Below are positions 34,363 to 43,119 of a DNA stretch of 48,520 bases, in pieces. The notes below the pieces were generated by a model. That model did not search any database, was not told the DNA's origin, and saw only the letters and a list, made by a program, of their open reading frames with translations. Position 1 is the stretch's first letter; each line of letters opens with the position of its first letter. The position numbers and the translations under genes were made by a program. Source of the stretch: Planctomycetia bacterium (GTDB lineage Bacteria; Planctomycetota; Planctomycetia; Gemmatales; Gemmataceae); contig SXID01000183.1 of assembly GCA_005772955.1 (NCBI GenBank), positions 1 to 48,520 of the forward strand, in the 5' to 3' direction.

Positions 34363-35334
34363 TTAGAGGCGAACGACCTCAGGCGCTGGGCTACCCCGGA
34401 ACTGCGTCTCAGCGAGGAAAAGGCAGCCGGCGTTGGGGCACTTCGCCCGCATGTCAGTTGGCATTCCTTCGGTCGCAGTGGTGAGGATCAGTTTCACGCC
34501 GTCAGGGCGCTTCACAAGGAGGGGGCACGTCACGCGCGGCGAGCCGGGCGTGGTCCACTCCTCCACTGCTTCCCCGGTGGCGAGGTTGAAGCGCACCGCC
34601 CTTCCCGCCTTCACAAAGTCAGGGTTGTAGAACGCGACGATCACGCTTCCGTCGCCGCAATCGCACATGCCGTCAGGGAAACCAGGTTGGTTGCTGAGGT
34701 CGAGCGCCACGCCGTCAGGGGTCACCGTGCGCGCCGCCACGTCAAGTCGGTAGCGGACGACCTTGCGCGTCGGTGTGTCGATGTCGAACAAGATCAACCC
34801 ACGCTCGTATGAGGCGAACACCTTGCCATTGGAGCAAACCTGTTTGTCAGCGAGCACCGAAATGCGGTTGTCATCGACGGTGTAGAGATACAGGTGCGCG
34901 AGTTTCGCGTCGGCGTCGAACTGCGTGTCCTTCGTGCCGAACACGATCGCTTTGCCGCCGGGCACAATCTCCCCGTCGTTGATGATCGTTCGCGGGTTGT
35001 CGTCAGTGATTGAGGCGAGCGGTTCGGTCCACGTCCCGTCGGTGAGGTCAACAACGCGAAGTTCCTTACCAACTCCGACCAGTGCCTGACCCTCGTCCGC
35101 GAGCGGCAGCACGAACCCAGGACGCCCCGGACAACCCATCGCGGAATCGTCGCTCCCGTCGGTTCCGGGGATGTGCATATGAAGGTCGCCACGTGTGGCA
35201 GTCACATCGAGTTGGTTGTTGACCCACACGAGCGCGTGGCGCCCGTCAATAGTCATCCATCGCGGTCCTTCGGGTAGGAACCGGTCGGGTTCTTCCGTGA
35301 AGTCGATGTAGACGCGAGCTTCGGTACTTCTCAT
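34363..35334 (-). CDS. SMP-30/gluconolactonase-like protein
   Basis: This 323-residue protein starts MRSTEARVYIDFTEEPDRFL and continues LPEGPRWMTIDGRHALVWVNNQ, the usual first strands of SMP-30/regucalcin beta-propellers (PF08450). The metal-site Glu is in PEGPRW, the Asn is in RTIINDGEIVPGGKAIVFGTKD, and the Asp in GFPDGMCDCGDGSVIVAFYN. This family hydrolyses lactones such as gluconolactone. No signal peptide is present, so the protein is cytoplasmic. It is divergent from the SDR gene, and both could act in sugar catabolism with the isomerase nearby. Confidence 0.9.
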   Translation of the reverse strand: MRSTEARVYIDFTEEPDRFLPEGPRWMTIDGRHALVWVNNQLDVTATRGDLHMHIPGTDGSDDSAMGCPGRPGFVLPLADEGQALVGVGKELRVVDLTDGTWTEPLASITDDNPRTIINDGEIVPGGKAIVFGTKDTQFDADAKLAHLYLYTVDDNRISVLADKQVCSNGKVFASYERGLILFDIDTPTRKVVRYRLDVAARTVTPDGVALDLSNQPGFPDGMCDCGDGSVIVAFYNPDFVKAGRAVRFNLATGEAVEEWTTPGSPRVTCPLLVKRPDGVKLILTTATEGMPTDMRAKCPNAGCLFLAETQFRGSPAPEVVRL

Positions 35335-35407
35335 CCCGGTACTCCCGTTGCGGTGCGGTTGCTACGTTATCCGTGAATCGCGTCGCTGGCGAGGCGGAGT
35401 GTTGAGC

Positions 35408-36202
35408 ATGTTGAAAGGCAAGTGCGCTCTGATCACCGGAAGCAGCCAGGGAATTGGCCTCGGCGTCGCGCAGGCGTTCGCGGCGAGCGGGGCGCGGGTG
35501 GTTGTGACCAGCGAAAAGACGCTCGCGAAGTGCCCCGATGTGCAGCGCCTCCTCAGCGACTACGAACACACACGCTACGTGCAGGCCGATTTGCTCTGCG
35601 ATGGCGAACCCGAACGCCTGGTCGCGGAAGCGTGGGCCGCGTTCGGCGGAATTGACGTGCTCGTGAACAATCTCGGCACGTACAAGGAACCTCCGCTCAA
35701 GCAGATCTCGCGCGACCATTTCGACTTCATCTTCAGGTTGAACGTCTGGATTCCGGTCGCGTTGTCGCGTGAAGTCGTTCGCCGGGCGCACGCGAGCAAG
35801 CGCGGCGGGCGCATCCTGTTCAGCACGTCACTGAACGCAACCCGCTCCGAACCACTGCACACGCTCTATGACGCGAGCAAGGGCGCCGTCAACGCACTCA
35901 CGCGACAACTCGCGGTGGAACTCGCACCGCACGGCTTCACGACTGCGGCTGTCGCACCGGGGCTGGTCGAAACACCGCTCACAGACTTTGGGCTGAAGTC
36001 ATCGCCACTCGAACGTGAAGCTGTGATTGCACAGATACCTATACGCAGAATCGCGACCGTGGAAGATGTCGCATGGTGGTATGTGTTCCTTGCGTCAGAC
36101 CGCGCGAACTACAGCACCGGGAGCGTCTTCACCGTGGATGGTGGTCTGGACGCACAACAGATGGCGCTTCGCCCGGTGACGGACGCGGAGAAGCAATACT
36201 AG
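35408..36202 (+). CDS. Short-chain dehydrogenase/reductase
   Basis: This 264-residue protein starts at MLKGKCALITGSSQGIGLGV, with the NAD(P)-binding TGSSQGIG motif at residues 10-17. LVNNLGTYKEP, FRLNVWIP and STSLNATRSEP follow, then the catalytic YDASKG (Tyr and Lys) near 157-161, and VAPGLVETPL. GSVFTVDGGLD is the typical SDR end. It oxidises or reduces a hydroxyl or ketone group of an unknown substrate. The ATG at 35408 was chosen because the residues upstream (from 35348) are not conserved-looking. It is divergent from the gluconolactonase-like gene. Confidence 0.94.
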   Translation: MLKGKCALITGSSQGIGLGVAQAFAASGARVVVTSEKTLAKCPDVQRLLSDYEHTRYVQADLLCDGEPERLVAEAWAAFGGIDVLVNNLGTYKEPPLKQISRDHFDFIFRLNVWIPVALSREVVRRAHASKRGGRILFSTSLNATRSEPLHTLYDASKGAVNALTRQLAVELAPHGFTTAAVAPGLVETPLTDFGLKSSPLEREAVIAQIPIRRIATVEDVAWWYVFLASDRANYSTGSVFTVDGGLDAQQMALRPVTDAEKQY

Positions 36203-36281
36203 CTCACCTCAGGGAACACATTGGATATTGTTTACGTTCGTCTGCAGTTGAGGCTCTTCAACTGCCTTGTGGAGAAGTCTG

Positions 36282-37943
36282 ATGCTTCCTCTCTTGCTCC
36301 TCTTAGCTCCCGCAGCAGAGCCGCCGGTCGCGGCGGACCTCATCGTTCACAACGGCAAGGTCTGGACCGGTGACACGAAGCACCCCGACGCGCAAGCGGT
36401 CGCGGTGTGGCGCGACCGCATCATCAAGGTCGGCACCCATGCCGAGGTGAAGGCACTCGCCGGCTCGAACACGCGTCTCATCGACCTGAAAGGCCAGCGA
36501 CTCGTGCCCGGATTCTACGACAGTCACCTGCACTTCCTCGGCGGCGGATTGTCACTTGCGCGCATCGATCTGAAAGACGCGAAGGACGAATCTGAGTTCG
36601 GCAAGCGACTGATGGCGTTCGACAAAAACACTTCGCGCGAGCGCTGGATCGTCGGCGGGTTGTGGGACCACGACCGCACCTTCAAGGGTGAGCTGCCGAC
36701 AGCCGCGACCATCGACAGGTACGTGAAAGACCGGCCGGTGTTCATCCGCCGTTACGACGGGCATATGGGCCTCGCGAACTCCGCGGCGCTGAAGCTCGCG
36801 GGGATCACCGCGAACACAAAGGAAGTCCCCGGAGGCGTGATATACCGACTAGCGGACGGCAAGACGCCTTCAGGCGTTCTCAAAGACAACGCGATGTCAC
36901 TCGTCGAACGACTTATCCCCGAACCCGGCGACGAGGAGATCCTCGAAGCGGTGCTTGCCGCTCAGAAGGCTACCGCCGAAAGCGGTATCACGAGCGCACA
37001 AGACCTTGACGGCACGAGTGCCGAAACGCGACGCAAGCTGTTCCGCATCTACCAGCGGCTCGCGCGCGAAGGAAAGCTGACATGCCGGCTCGACCTGCGC
37101 TGGCCGATCGCCTTCCACAAAGAACTCGCGAACGCGGGACTGACGGCCGACTTCGGCAACGGCTTCGTTCGCGTCGGCGGCGTGAAGGGCTTCATGGACG
37201 GCTCGCTCGGCAGCAGCACCGCAAAGATGTTCGCCCCATACACGAGCGACGCGAAGGTGACGGGCGTGTACGTCACCGAACCGGACACAATGCGAAGCTA
37301 CATCCGCTCCGCGGACGCGGCCGGCCTGGACGTGTGCGTCCACGCGATCGGTGATCAGGCGAACGCGGTCTTACTCGACCTGTTCGCGGATGTGGCGAAG
37401 CAGAACGGCGCGAAGGACCGCCGGTTCCGCATCGAACACGTTCAGCACCTGCGCCCAGAGGACTACAAGCGGTTCAAAGAGTTGGGCGTGATCGCGTCGA
37501 TGCAGCCGTATCACGTGGTTGATGATGGGCGCTGGGCAGAGAACCGCATCGGGGCGATGCGGTGCGCGAGTTCGTACGCGTACCGGTCTCTGCTCGACGC
37601 GGGGGCGAGACTCGCCTTCGGTTCGGACTGGCCGGTCGCGCCGCTCGACGTGTGCGCCGGTATCGACGCTGCCGTGAACCGCCGCACGCTCGACGGCAAG
37701 CACCCCAACGGCTGGTTCCCGGAGCAGCGTATCACGGTCGCGGAGGCGATCGAAGCGTACACGCTCGGCAGCGCCTTCGCGGGACATCAAGAGAAGGATC
37801 GCGGCACGATCGCGGTCGGCAAACTCGCGGACTTCGTACTGCTCTCGCGCGACATCTTCAACCCCGCGGAGAAGGACAAGATCGCCGACACGAAAGTACT
37901 GCTGACTGTGGTGGGTGGGAAAGTGGTGTTTGAACGGAAGTAA
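36282..37943 (+). CDS. Amidohydrolase family protein (PF07969, YtcJ-like)
   Basis: This 553-residue protein starts at the ATG at 36282 (GGAG ribosome site) with a signal peptide (MLPLLLLLAPAAEPPVAA). A TTG at 36267 is a poorer start. The order ADLIVHNGKVWTGD, GQRLVPGFYDSHLHFLGGG (metal-binding HxH), RRYDGHMGLANSAALKLAG, GGVKGFMDGSLGSSTA, CVHAIGDQAN, RIEHVQHL, ASMQPYHV, FGSDWPVAPLD and LADFVLLSRDIF is that of PF07969. It hydrolyses C-N or similar bonds with a metal centre, probably outside the cytoplasm. The substrate is unknown. Confidence 0.94.
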   Translation: MLPLLLLLAPAAEPPVAADLIVHNGKVWTGDTKHPDAQAVAVWRDRIIKVGTHAEVKALAGSNTRLIDLKGQRLVPGFYDSHLHFLGGGLSLARIDLKDAKDESEFGKRLMAFDKNTSRERWIVGGLWDHDRTFKGELPTAATIDRYVKDRPVFIRRYDGHMGLANSAALKLAGITANTKEVPGGVIYRLADGKTPSGVLKDNAMSLVERLIPEPGDEEILEAVLAAQKATAESGITSAQDLDGTSAETRRKLFRIYQRLAREGKLTCRLDLRWPIAFHKELANAGLTADFGNGFVRVGGVKGFMDGSLGSSTAKMFAPYTSDAKVTGVYVTEPDTMRSYIRSADAAGLDVCVHAIGDQANAVLLDLFADVAKQNGAKDRRFRIEHVQHLRPEDYKRFKELGVIASMQPYHVVDDGRWAENRIGAMRCASSYAYRSLLDAGARLAFGSDWPVAPLDVCAGIDAAVNRRTLDGKHPNGWFPEQRITVAEAIEAYTLGSAFAGHQEKDRGTIAVGKLADFVLLSRDIFNPAEKDKIADTKVLLTVVGGKVVFERK

Positions 37944-37951
37944 TGCTTCGT

Positions 37952-38029
37952 CTTGGGAGCGCGGCGTCCCTCCCGCTGCTTCGCGCGTCGTGCCGCGATG
38001 AAGCGGGAGGGACGGACGCGATCCCAGGA
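37952..38029. repeat. Imperfect inverted repeat between convergent genes
   Basis: The left arm from 37952 and the right arm to 38029 pair over about 32 bases with a few mismatches; the core GTCCCTCCCGCT pairs with AGCGGGAGGGAC. The element fills the gap between the convergent stops (37943 and 38030). It is a likely terminator and resembles Gemmata intergenic repeats. Confidence 0.7.
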
Positions 38030-38536
38030 TTAATCCTTCTTGGGCGCTAGATCGAAATCAAAGGTGCCTTCTAGCGTGGTGTTGTCGTCGTTCGCGGGGA
38101 ACTTCCACGTCCCCTTGAGCTTCTTCCCCTGTAGCGTCGCGGTGTACGGAATGTTGAGAATCGCCTCGGTGTTCTCCACCCCTTTCGCCCCCTTAGAAAC
38201 GAACTCGACCTTGTAGCCCTTCCCTGGCTTGTCCTTGTCTACCGGTGTGATCGTCCCGCGAATGAGGTACGTCAGTTTCAGGTCGTCCGTCTTCTCAAAC
38301 AGTTCGGCTTCAAACTTCTCGCCGTCGCGCTTGGTGATAGTGAACTCGCAATCGAACTCCGGCGGGGAACCGCCAACGCCTTGATACTCGCCTCTCTGAG
38401 TGAGTTTGCCTTTCCACACGGTGCCGATCAGAACCGGGTCGCCGTCCTTCGCCGGTGCCGCGTTCGCCACCAGCGCGCCCGCGACCAGCACCACCAGCAC
38501 CGCGACCGCCCTGAGGATCTTGAATGTGGTGTTCAT
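38030..38536 (-). CDS. Secreted hypothetical protein
   Basis: This 168-residue protein starts at the ATG at 38536, preceded by AAGGAGG, a strong ribosome site. A signal peptide (residues 1-27, ending in ALVANA) is followed by a beta-rich domain: VLIGTVWKGKLTQRGEYQGV, then FDCEFTITKRDGEKFEAELFEKTDDLKLTYLIRGTITPV. A lysine-rich end follows. The domain is probably exported, but no family is recognised. The longer frame from 38566 is unlikely. It is convergent with the amidohydrolase gene. Confidence 0.8.
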   Translation of the reverse strand: MNTTFKILRAVAVLVVLVAGALVANAAPAKDGDPVLIGTVWKGKLTQRGEYQGVGGSPPEFDCEFTITKRDGEKFEAELFEKTDDLKLTYLIRGTITPVDKDKPGKGYKVEFVSKGAKGVENTEAILNIPYTATLQGKKLKGTWKFPANDDNTTLEGTFDFDLAPKKD

Positions 38537-38721
38537 GAGCGTTCCTCCTTCGATGTGTGCGAACAAGAGATATTCTCACGCCGGATAACGCACACTGCCA
38601 GTGCAATCGCGCCGTCGTTTCGCGTTCGACCCGAAGGGGCGTTATGCGAACCACGCGCAATCAGCCCGCATCCGTATACTGGCCCTTCAGAGATCGCACC
38701 ATTTTACGCTGGGAGTTGGCA

Positions 38722-40638
38722 ATGGCCGAGTGGCAACGAACGCACACCTGCGAACAGCTTCGCGAGGAACAGGTCGAGCAGACGGTCACCCTGAACGGGT
38801 GGGTGCTGAGCGCCCGCGACAACGGGCACCAGACCTTCATCGACCTCCGCGATCGCTACGGACTGACGCAGGTGGTGTTCCACAAGGCCGACAACGCCGA
38901 TCTGTACGCCCAGGCCAAGGAACTGAAGAGCGAGTGGGTGGTGTCCGTGACCGGGGTCGTCCGCAAGCGGCTCGAAGGTGCGGCGCGCGCCGACATTCCC
39001 ACAGGCGCGGTCGAGGTTGAGGCCAAGGTTTTACGCGTTCTGAACGAATGCCCGCCGCTGCCATTTGAGGTAAACGAGTTCGGCACGGAGTTGGCGAACG
39101 AAGACTTGCGCCTTCAGTACCGCTACCTCGACCTGCGTCGACGGTCGCTTCAACGTGTGCTGATCCTGCGGCACCGGCTCTGCAAAGTGATTCGCGACTA
39201 CATGGACGCGAACAATTTCCTGGAGGTTGAAACACCGCTGCTTGGTAAGAGCACGCCGGAAGGCGCGCGCGACTACCTCGTACCCAGTCGCGTGTTCAAC
39301 GGCGAGTTCTTCGCGTTACCGCAGTCGCCGCAGTTGTACAAGCAACTGCTCATGATTTCCGGCTACGACCGGTACTTTCAGATTGCTCGCTGTCTGCGAG
39401 ACGAGGACTTGCGCGCCGATCGCCAACCGGAGTTCACGCAACTCGACGTGGAAATGTCCTTCGTCGAGCGCGAGGACGTGACCGGCATCATGGAGAAGCT
39501 CGCAGTCGAAGTCTTCGACAAGTGCCTTGGCGTTAAGCTGAAGACGCCGTTCCCGCGACTCAGTTACGCGGAAGCGATGGCGAAGTACGGTTCCGACAAG
39601 CCAGACCTGCGGTTCGGTCTTGAGATTGTGGACGTGACCGACCTCGCGGGCGCGAGCGAGGCACAGTTCTTAAAGGACGCGATCGCGGCCGGCGGCCTCG
39701 TGCGCGCGATCAACGCGAAAGGCGGGGCCACGGCACAGGACGCGAAGAAGGCTCCGCTGTTCAGCAACTCCGCGCTCAAGCCCGGCGGCGAGTTGGCGAA
39801 GGTCGCGGAGACGTACAAGGCGAAGGGGCTGGCGTTCCTGAAGCTCGAAGGCGGTAAGTTCACCGGCTCGCTCGAAAAGTTCTTCAGCGACGAACTGAAG
39901 GCGAAACTGGTCGACCGCCTCGGCGCGGCCGACGGCGACTTGCTGTTGTTCGTCGCGGATAAGGAAGCGGTCGTGTGTGACGCGCTCGGCGCGCTTCGCG
40001 TCCACCTTGCCACACGGCTCAAGCTCTACCAGAACTGGTGGGAAGAAAAGGCCGACCACGACGCGAGCGAGAAGAAGAAGTCCGACGCCGCCAAGAAGAA
40101 GAAGGAGACCTACGCACCGGTGCCGTTCCAGCCGCGACCCGAACATTTCAACTTTCTCTGGGTACTCGACTTCCCAATGTTCGGGTGGGACGACGAAGAG
40201 AAGAAGTGGGCCGCGATGCACCACCCATTCACCGCGCCGATGGACGAAGACCTCGCGCACTTCTGGAAGAACGAAGAACTAGGGAAGGTCCGCGCAAAGG
40301 CTTACGACCTCGTGCTTAACGGCTACGAAGTCGGCGGCGGCTCGATCCGTATTCACCGCCAGGACGTACAGAGTCGCGTGTTCGAGATCCTGGGCATGAC
40401 CATCGAAGAGGCGAAGGGGCGGTTCGGGTTCTTACTCGACGCGCTCGCGAGCGGCGCACCGCCGCACGGCGGGATCGCGCTGGGCCTCGACCGCTGGGCG
40501 ATGATCATCGCAGGCACGACGAACATTCGCGACGTGATCGCGTTCCCCAAGAACCAGCGTGCCCGCGACCTGATGACCGGCGCCCCGGCAACCGTGGACG
40601 AGCGGCAGTTGAAGGAACTGGGCATCAAATTGAGCTAA
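38722..40638 (+). CDS. aspS: Aspartyl-tRNA synthetase
   Basis: This 638-residue class II synthetase charges tRNA-Asp. The start MAEWQRTHTCEQLREEQVEQ leads into an OB-fold anticodon-binding domain (LNGWVLSARDNGHQTFIDLRDRYGLTQVVFH). FLEVETPLLGKSTPEGARDYLVPSR and FALPQSPQLYKQLLMISG are motif 1 and 2 regions, followed by RCLRDEDLRADRQPEFTQLDVEMSF. A GAD-type insert is seen at about 300-420, and motif 3 is GIALGLDRWAMIIAG. A lysine-rich insertion (EKKKSDAAKKKKE) lies at about 448-462, just before PEHFNFLWVLDFPMF. A GGAG ribosome site and a good terminator frame the gene. Confidence 0.97.
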   Translation: MAEWQRTHTCEQLREEQVEQTVTLNGWVLSARDNGHQTFIDLRDRYGLTQVVFHKADNADLYAQAKELKSEWVVSVTGVVRKRLEGAARADIPTGAVEVEAKVLRVLNECPPLPFEVNEFGTELANEDLRLQYRYLDLRRRSLQRVLILRHRLCKVIRDYMDANNFLEVETPLLGKSTPEGARDYLVPSRVFNGEFFALPQSPQLYKQLLMISGYDRYFQIARCLRDEDLRADRQPEFTQLDVEMSFVEREDVTGIMEKLAVEVFDKCLGVKLKTPFPRLSYAEAMAKYGSDKPDLRFGLEIVDVTDLAGASEAQFLKDAIAAGGLVRAINAKGGATAQDAKKAPLFSNSALKPGGELAKVAETYKAKGLAFLKLEGGKFTGSLEKFFSDELKAKLVDRLGAADGDLLLFVADKEAVVCDALGALRVHLATRLKLYQNWWEEKADHDASEKKKSDAAKKKKETYAPVPFQPRPEHFNFLWVLDFPMFGWDDEEKKWAAMHHPFTAPMDEDLAHFWKNEELGKVRAKAYDLVLNGYEVGGGSIRIHRQDVQSRVFEILGMTIEEAKGRFGFLLDALASGAPPHGGIALGLDRWAMIIAGTTNIRDVIAFPKNQRARDLMTGAPATVDERQLKELGIKLS

Positions 40639-40937
40639 TCGCGCGCAAGCCGCTCGTGGCGTCGCGTTCCCATTCCGCTTACAGGCACCAACTCTTCCCC
40701 AGAGTTGAAGGCCCGCCGGGGCGTTCCCGGCGGGCCTCTTTTTGCGCGCCTGTTTGCGTCCGAATCTTCAGATCGCGATGAGCGGCTGGCTTCCTTCTGG
40801 GCCGCCCTCCACCAGTGCTGGAAGAGGTACGCGACCAACCCCGCCGCGGGCAGCCCAACTTGTGCAACAGTTAGTAGTTCCCGGATGCGAACCCGGCTTC
40901 CAGACTTGCGGTACGAGCGATATCGGATGGGCTTCAC
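40635..40937 (-). CDS. Possible small membrane protein overlapping the aspS terminator
   Basis: A GTG-started frame of 100 codons reads MKPIRYRSYRKSGSRVRIRE, then a hydrophobic stretch (LTVAQVGLPAAGLVAYLFQHW, about 22-42). The rest is basic and crosses the aspS terminator in antisense, so the C-terminal half is doubtful. If real, the protein is a small single-pass membrane protein. I see nothing else in 40938-41052. Confidence 0.25.
   Translation of the reverse strand: MKPIRYRSYRKSGSRVRIRELLTVAQVGLPAAGLVAYLFQHWWRAAQKEASRSSRSEDSDANRRAKRGPPGTPRRAFNSGEELVPVSGMGTRRHERLARD
40709..40743 (+). terminator. Rho-independent terminator after aspS
   Basis: AGGCCCGCCGGG (40709-40720) pairs perfectly with CCCGGCGGGCCT (40726-40737) around GCGTT, and five Ts follow at 40739-40743. 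Confidence 0.9.
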
Positions 40938-41052
40938 GGAAGAACCGCAAACCGCGGACCGGAATCATGCAAAGTAGAGATGAGCCACGCAGTGGCCCCG
41001 CGTCCCGGCGCGGAGAACTCGCCATTGCTGCCCGCGCTGAGCGCGAATTACG

Positions 41053-43116
41053 TCAGGATGGAATTGCCGGTTCGCTTCCGAAGGCCAGAGTCAGCGCCGC
41101 TCCTGCCGTGGCGACCGCATGAATCTCGATCGCGGAACGAACATCGGCGGGCAACTCGTTCACCACGCCCGCGTTCGCCGCCGGGATGACGACGTGTTTG
41201 CGCCCGGCCTTCGCGGCCGCAGCGATCTTATGCAGCATTCCCCCGACCGCCCCGACCTCGCCGTGCAGCGCCACCTCGCCGGTGAACGCAAAACCCGGCT
41301 TGATCGGCTTGTTCGCCAGCGCCGACACGATCCCGACCAGAAACGCCAGCCCCGCCGACGGGCCGTCTTTCGGCTGCGCGATCTTCACAAGATGGACAGC
41401 AACCGTTTGCGATTTGAGCCGCTGCTCGGGGATGCCGAACTCGCGGAAGTTGGCGCGGAGCAGGTTGTAGACCGCGCGCACCGAGTCACGCAGTTCCGCC
41501 CCGTGAATGCCCGTCACCTCGACGCGGGGAGGGCCGTTCAGCGCCGACACCTGAATCAGAATCATGTCGCCACCGAACTCCTGTTCGCCGCTCGTTAACA
41601 CCGCGAGGCCGGTGGCCGCGCCCACCACCGCGTCGGTGTTCAGCCGGTCCTTCTCCGGCGACGTGATCCTCGGCTGAAGGTCGGGCGCGGCGTGTGACAA
41701 CACCTGCGCCGGGGCGATCAGTTTCGCCTTGAACTCGCCGGGCGCGATCGCGCACAACTGCTGGTGGACCCGCTGCCGCAGTTCGCACGCGAATGTCACG
41801 AGTTCGAGCACCTCCGCCTCGGTCGCGTTGCCATCGGGGTGCAGAATCTTCAGCAACCCGGAGGCGAGCCGCTCGACCGCGGTCTGGTCCCGGCGCGTGA
41901 GACCGGGGTGCATCGGGATCGAGCGCACACGATCCACGAACGTCTCTTCCCGCAGCCTGACCAGCACTTCCCCGAAGTAGTCGGTCACGAAGCCGACACC
42001 GGTGGCGAGCGACCCCGGCGCGATCTTCGGCACTTCCCAGCCGGGAATGTACCCGTGGATGCGGTCCTGAAACGCGGAGTCAATCAGCTCGTCCGGGAGC
42101 GGTTCGAGCAGGTGCGCGTACCGTGGGTGCGGCAGGTTCCCGTCCACGTCGAGGTTGCCGGTAAACACTAACCCAGCGTCGGCCGCGAACGCCAGAGACC
42201 CGCGGCTGAAGTTCCCGCTCTCCATGTAGTCCTTGAGCGTCGAGACGGTCGCGTCGTCGCCGAACGTGGTGTGCGCGATCTCGTCGAACACTACGACCTT
42301 GCGGGTGCCGATGATGCCGACCTGCTTGGTCGCGAGGTTGACGAACAGGTTCGCCGGGGTCGTCTTACCGCCGGACAACGTGAACACACGGGGGGACAGA
42401 TTGCGCAGCAGAAACGTCTTGCCGGTCTGTCGCGGGCCGAGTTCGATCACGTTCACGTTCCGTTCGACCAGCGGAACCATCCGGGCGAACAGCATCAACC
42501 GCGTGCGCCGGTCGGGGAACGCGCCGGGCGCGTACCCGGCGCTCTGAAGCACGAGCGCGGCCCATTCATCAGACGTGAACTGCGCCCGCGCCGCCTGGTA
42601 AGCCGCGATGTCGGGCGGGCCGATCTGGAACGGCGTGAAGCTCGCGAGTTCGTTCGGTGCCTCGGAGTTCGCCTCCGGGGTGTAGCGGATCTTAGCCGTG
42701 CCCCATAATCCGCCTAGCAGCAAACCCGGCGACTGCTCGACGATCGCGCGCGGCACGCGCACCTTCGGGTCGCCGAGCGCCGGAACGCGCCCCCAGCGCT
42801 GGCCGCCCTTCAGGTCCACGCGCACCTCGACGTGGTCGATCAGCGTCACTTCGCCGCGCCCGAGCAACTTTTCCTTCAGCAGTTCGCGGTGTTCGAGGTC
42901 GGGGAGCAACTCCTTGATCTTGGCCTGGATTTTCGCGAGGTCGTCGCGCCACGTCTCCAGCTTGACGTACTTCGCGATCAGGTATTCGGAGACATACCGC
43001 GGCAACTGTTGAAGCGATGCCTGTTGCGCGAGTGACTTGACCACCACCTTGTCCCCGAGGACGGCGTGCGCCTTCTTGTCGAGTTCCGTGAGTGGGAAGT
43101 CGTCGAACAGGGACAC
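41053..43116 (-). CDS. brxL: BrxL-type AAA+/Lon protease
   Basis: This 687-residue protein matches the BREX component BrxL from end to end, by recall of the family. The N-terminal part (1-220) includes SLFDDFPLTELDKKAHAVLG and WGTAKIRYTP. The AAA+ core has Walker A ELGPRQTGKT (226-234), then FTLSGGKTTPANLFVNLATKQVG, Walker B VVVFDE (275-280), DYMESGNFSRG and AFQDRIHGYIPGWEVPKI. The Lon domain has the catalytic Ser587 in KDGPSAGLA and Lys630 in GGMLHKIAAA, 43 residues later as in E. coli Lon. The GTG start follows a GGAGGA ribosome site (43123-43128) lying at the end of the upstream gene, three bases after its stop. Binding DNA and ATP-driven antiphage action are known for BREX BrxL; in this context they are inferred. 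Confidence 0.9.
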   Translation of the reverse strand: MSLFDDFPLTELDKKAHAVLGDKVVVKSLAQQASLQQLPRYVSEYLIAKYVKLETWRDDLAKIQAKIKELLPDLEHRELLKEKLLGRGEVTLIDHVEVRVDLKGGQRWGRVPALGDPKVRVPRAIVEQSPGLLLGGLWGTAKIRYTPEANSEAPNELASFTPFQIGPPDIAAYQAARAQFTSDEWAALVLQSAGYAPGAFPDRRTRLMLFARMVPLVERNVNVIELGPRQTGKTFLLRNLSPRVFTLSGGKTTPANLFVNLATKQVGIIGTRKVVVFDEIAHTTFGDDATVSTLKDYMESGNFSRGSLAFAADAGLVFTGNLDVDGNLPHPRYAHLLEPLPDELIDSAFQDRIHGYIPGWEVPKIAPGSLATGVGFVTDYFGEVLVRLREETFVDRVRSIPMHPGLTRRDQTAVERLASGLLKILHPDGNATEAEVLELVTFACELRQRVHQQLCAIAPGEFKAKLIAPAQVLSHAAPDLQPRITSPEKDRLNTDAVVGAATGLAVLTSGEQEFGGDMILIQVSALNGPPRVEVTGIHGAELRDSVRAVYNLLRANFREFGIPEQRLKSQTVAVHLVKIAQPKDGPSAGLAFLVGIVSALANKPIKPGFAFTGEVALHGEVGAVGGMLHKIAAAAKAGRKHVVIPAANAGVVNELPADVRSAIEIHAVATAGAALTLAFGSEPAIPS

Positions 43117-43119
43117 TGG

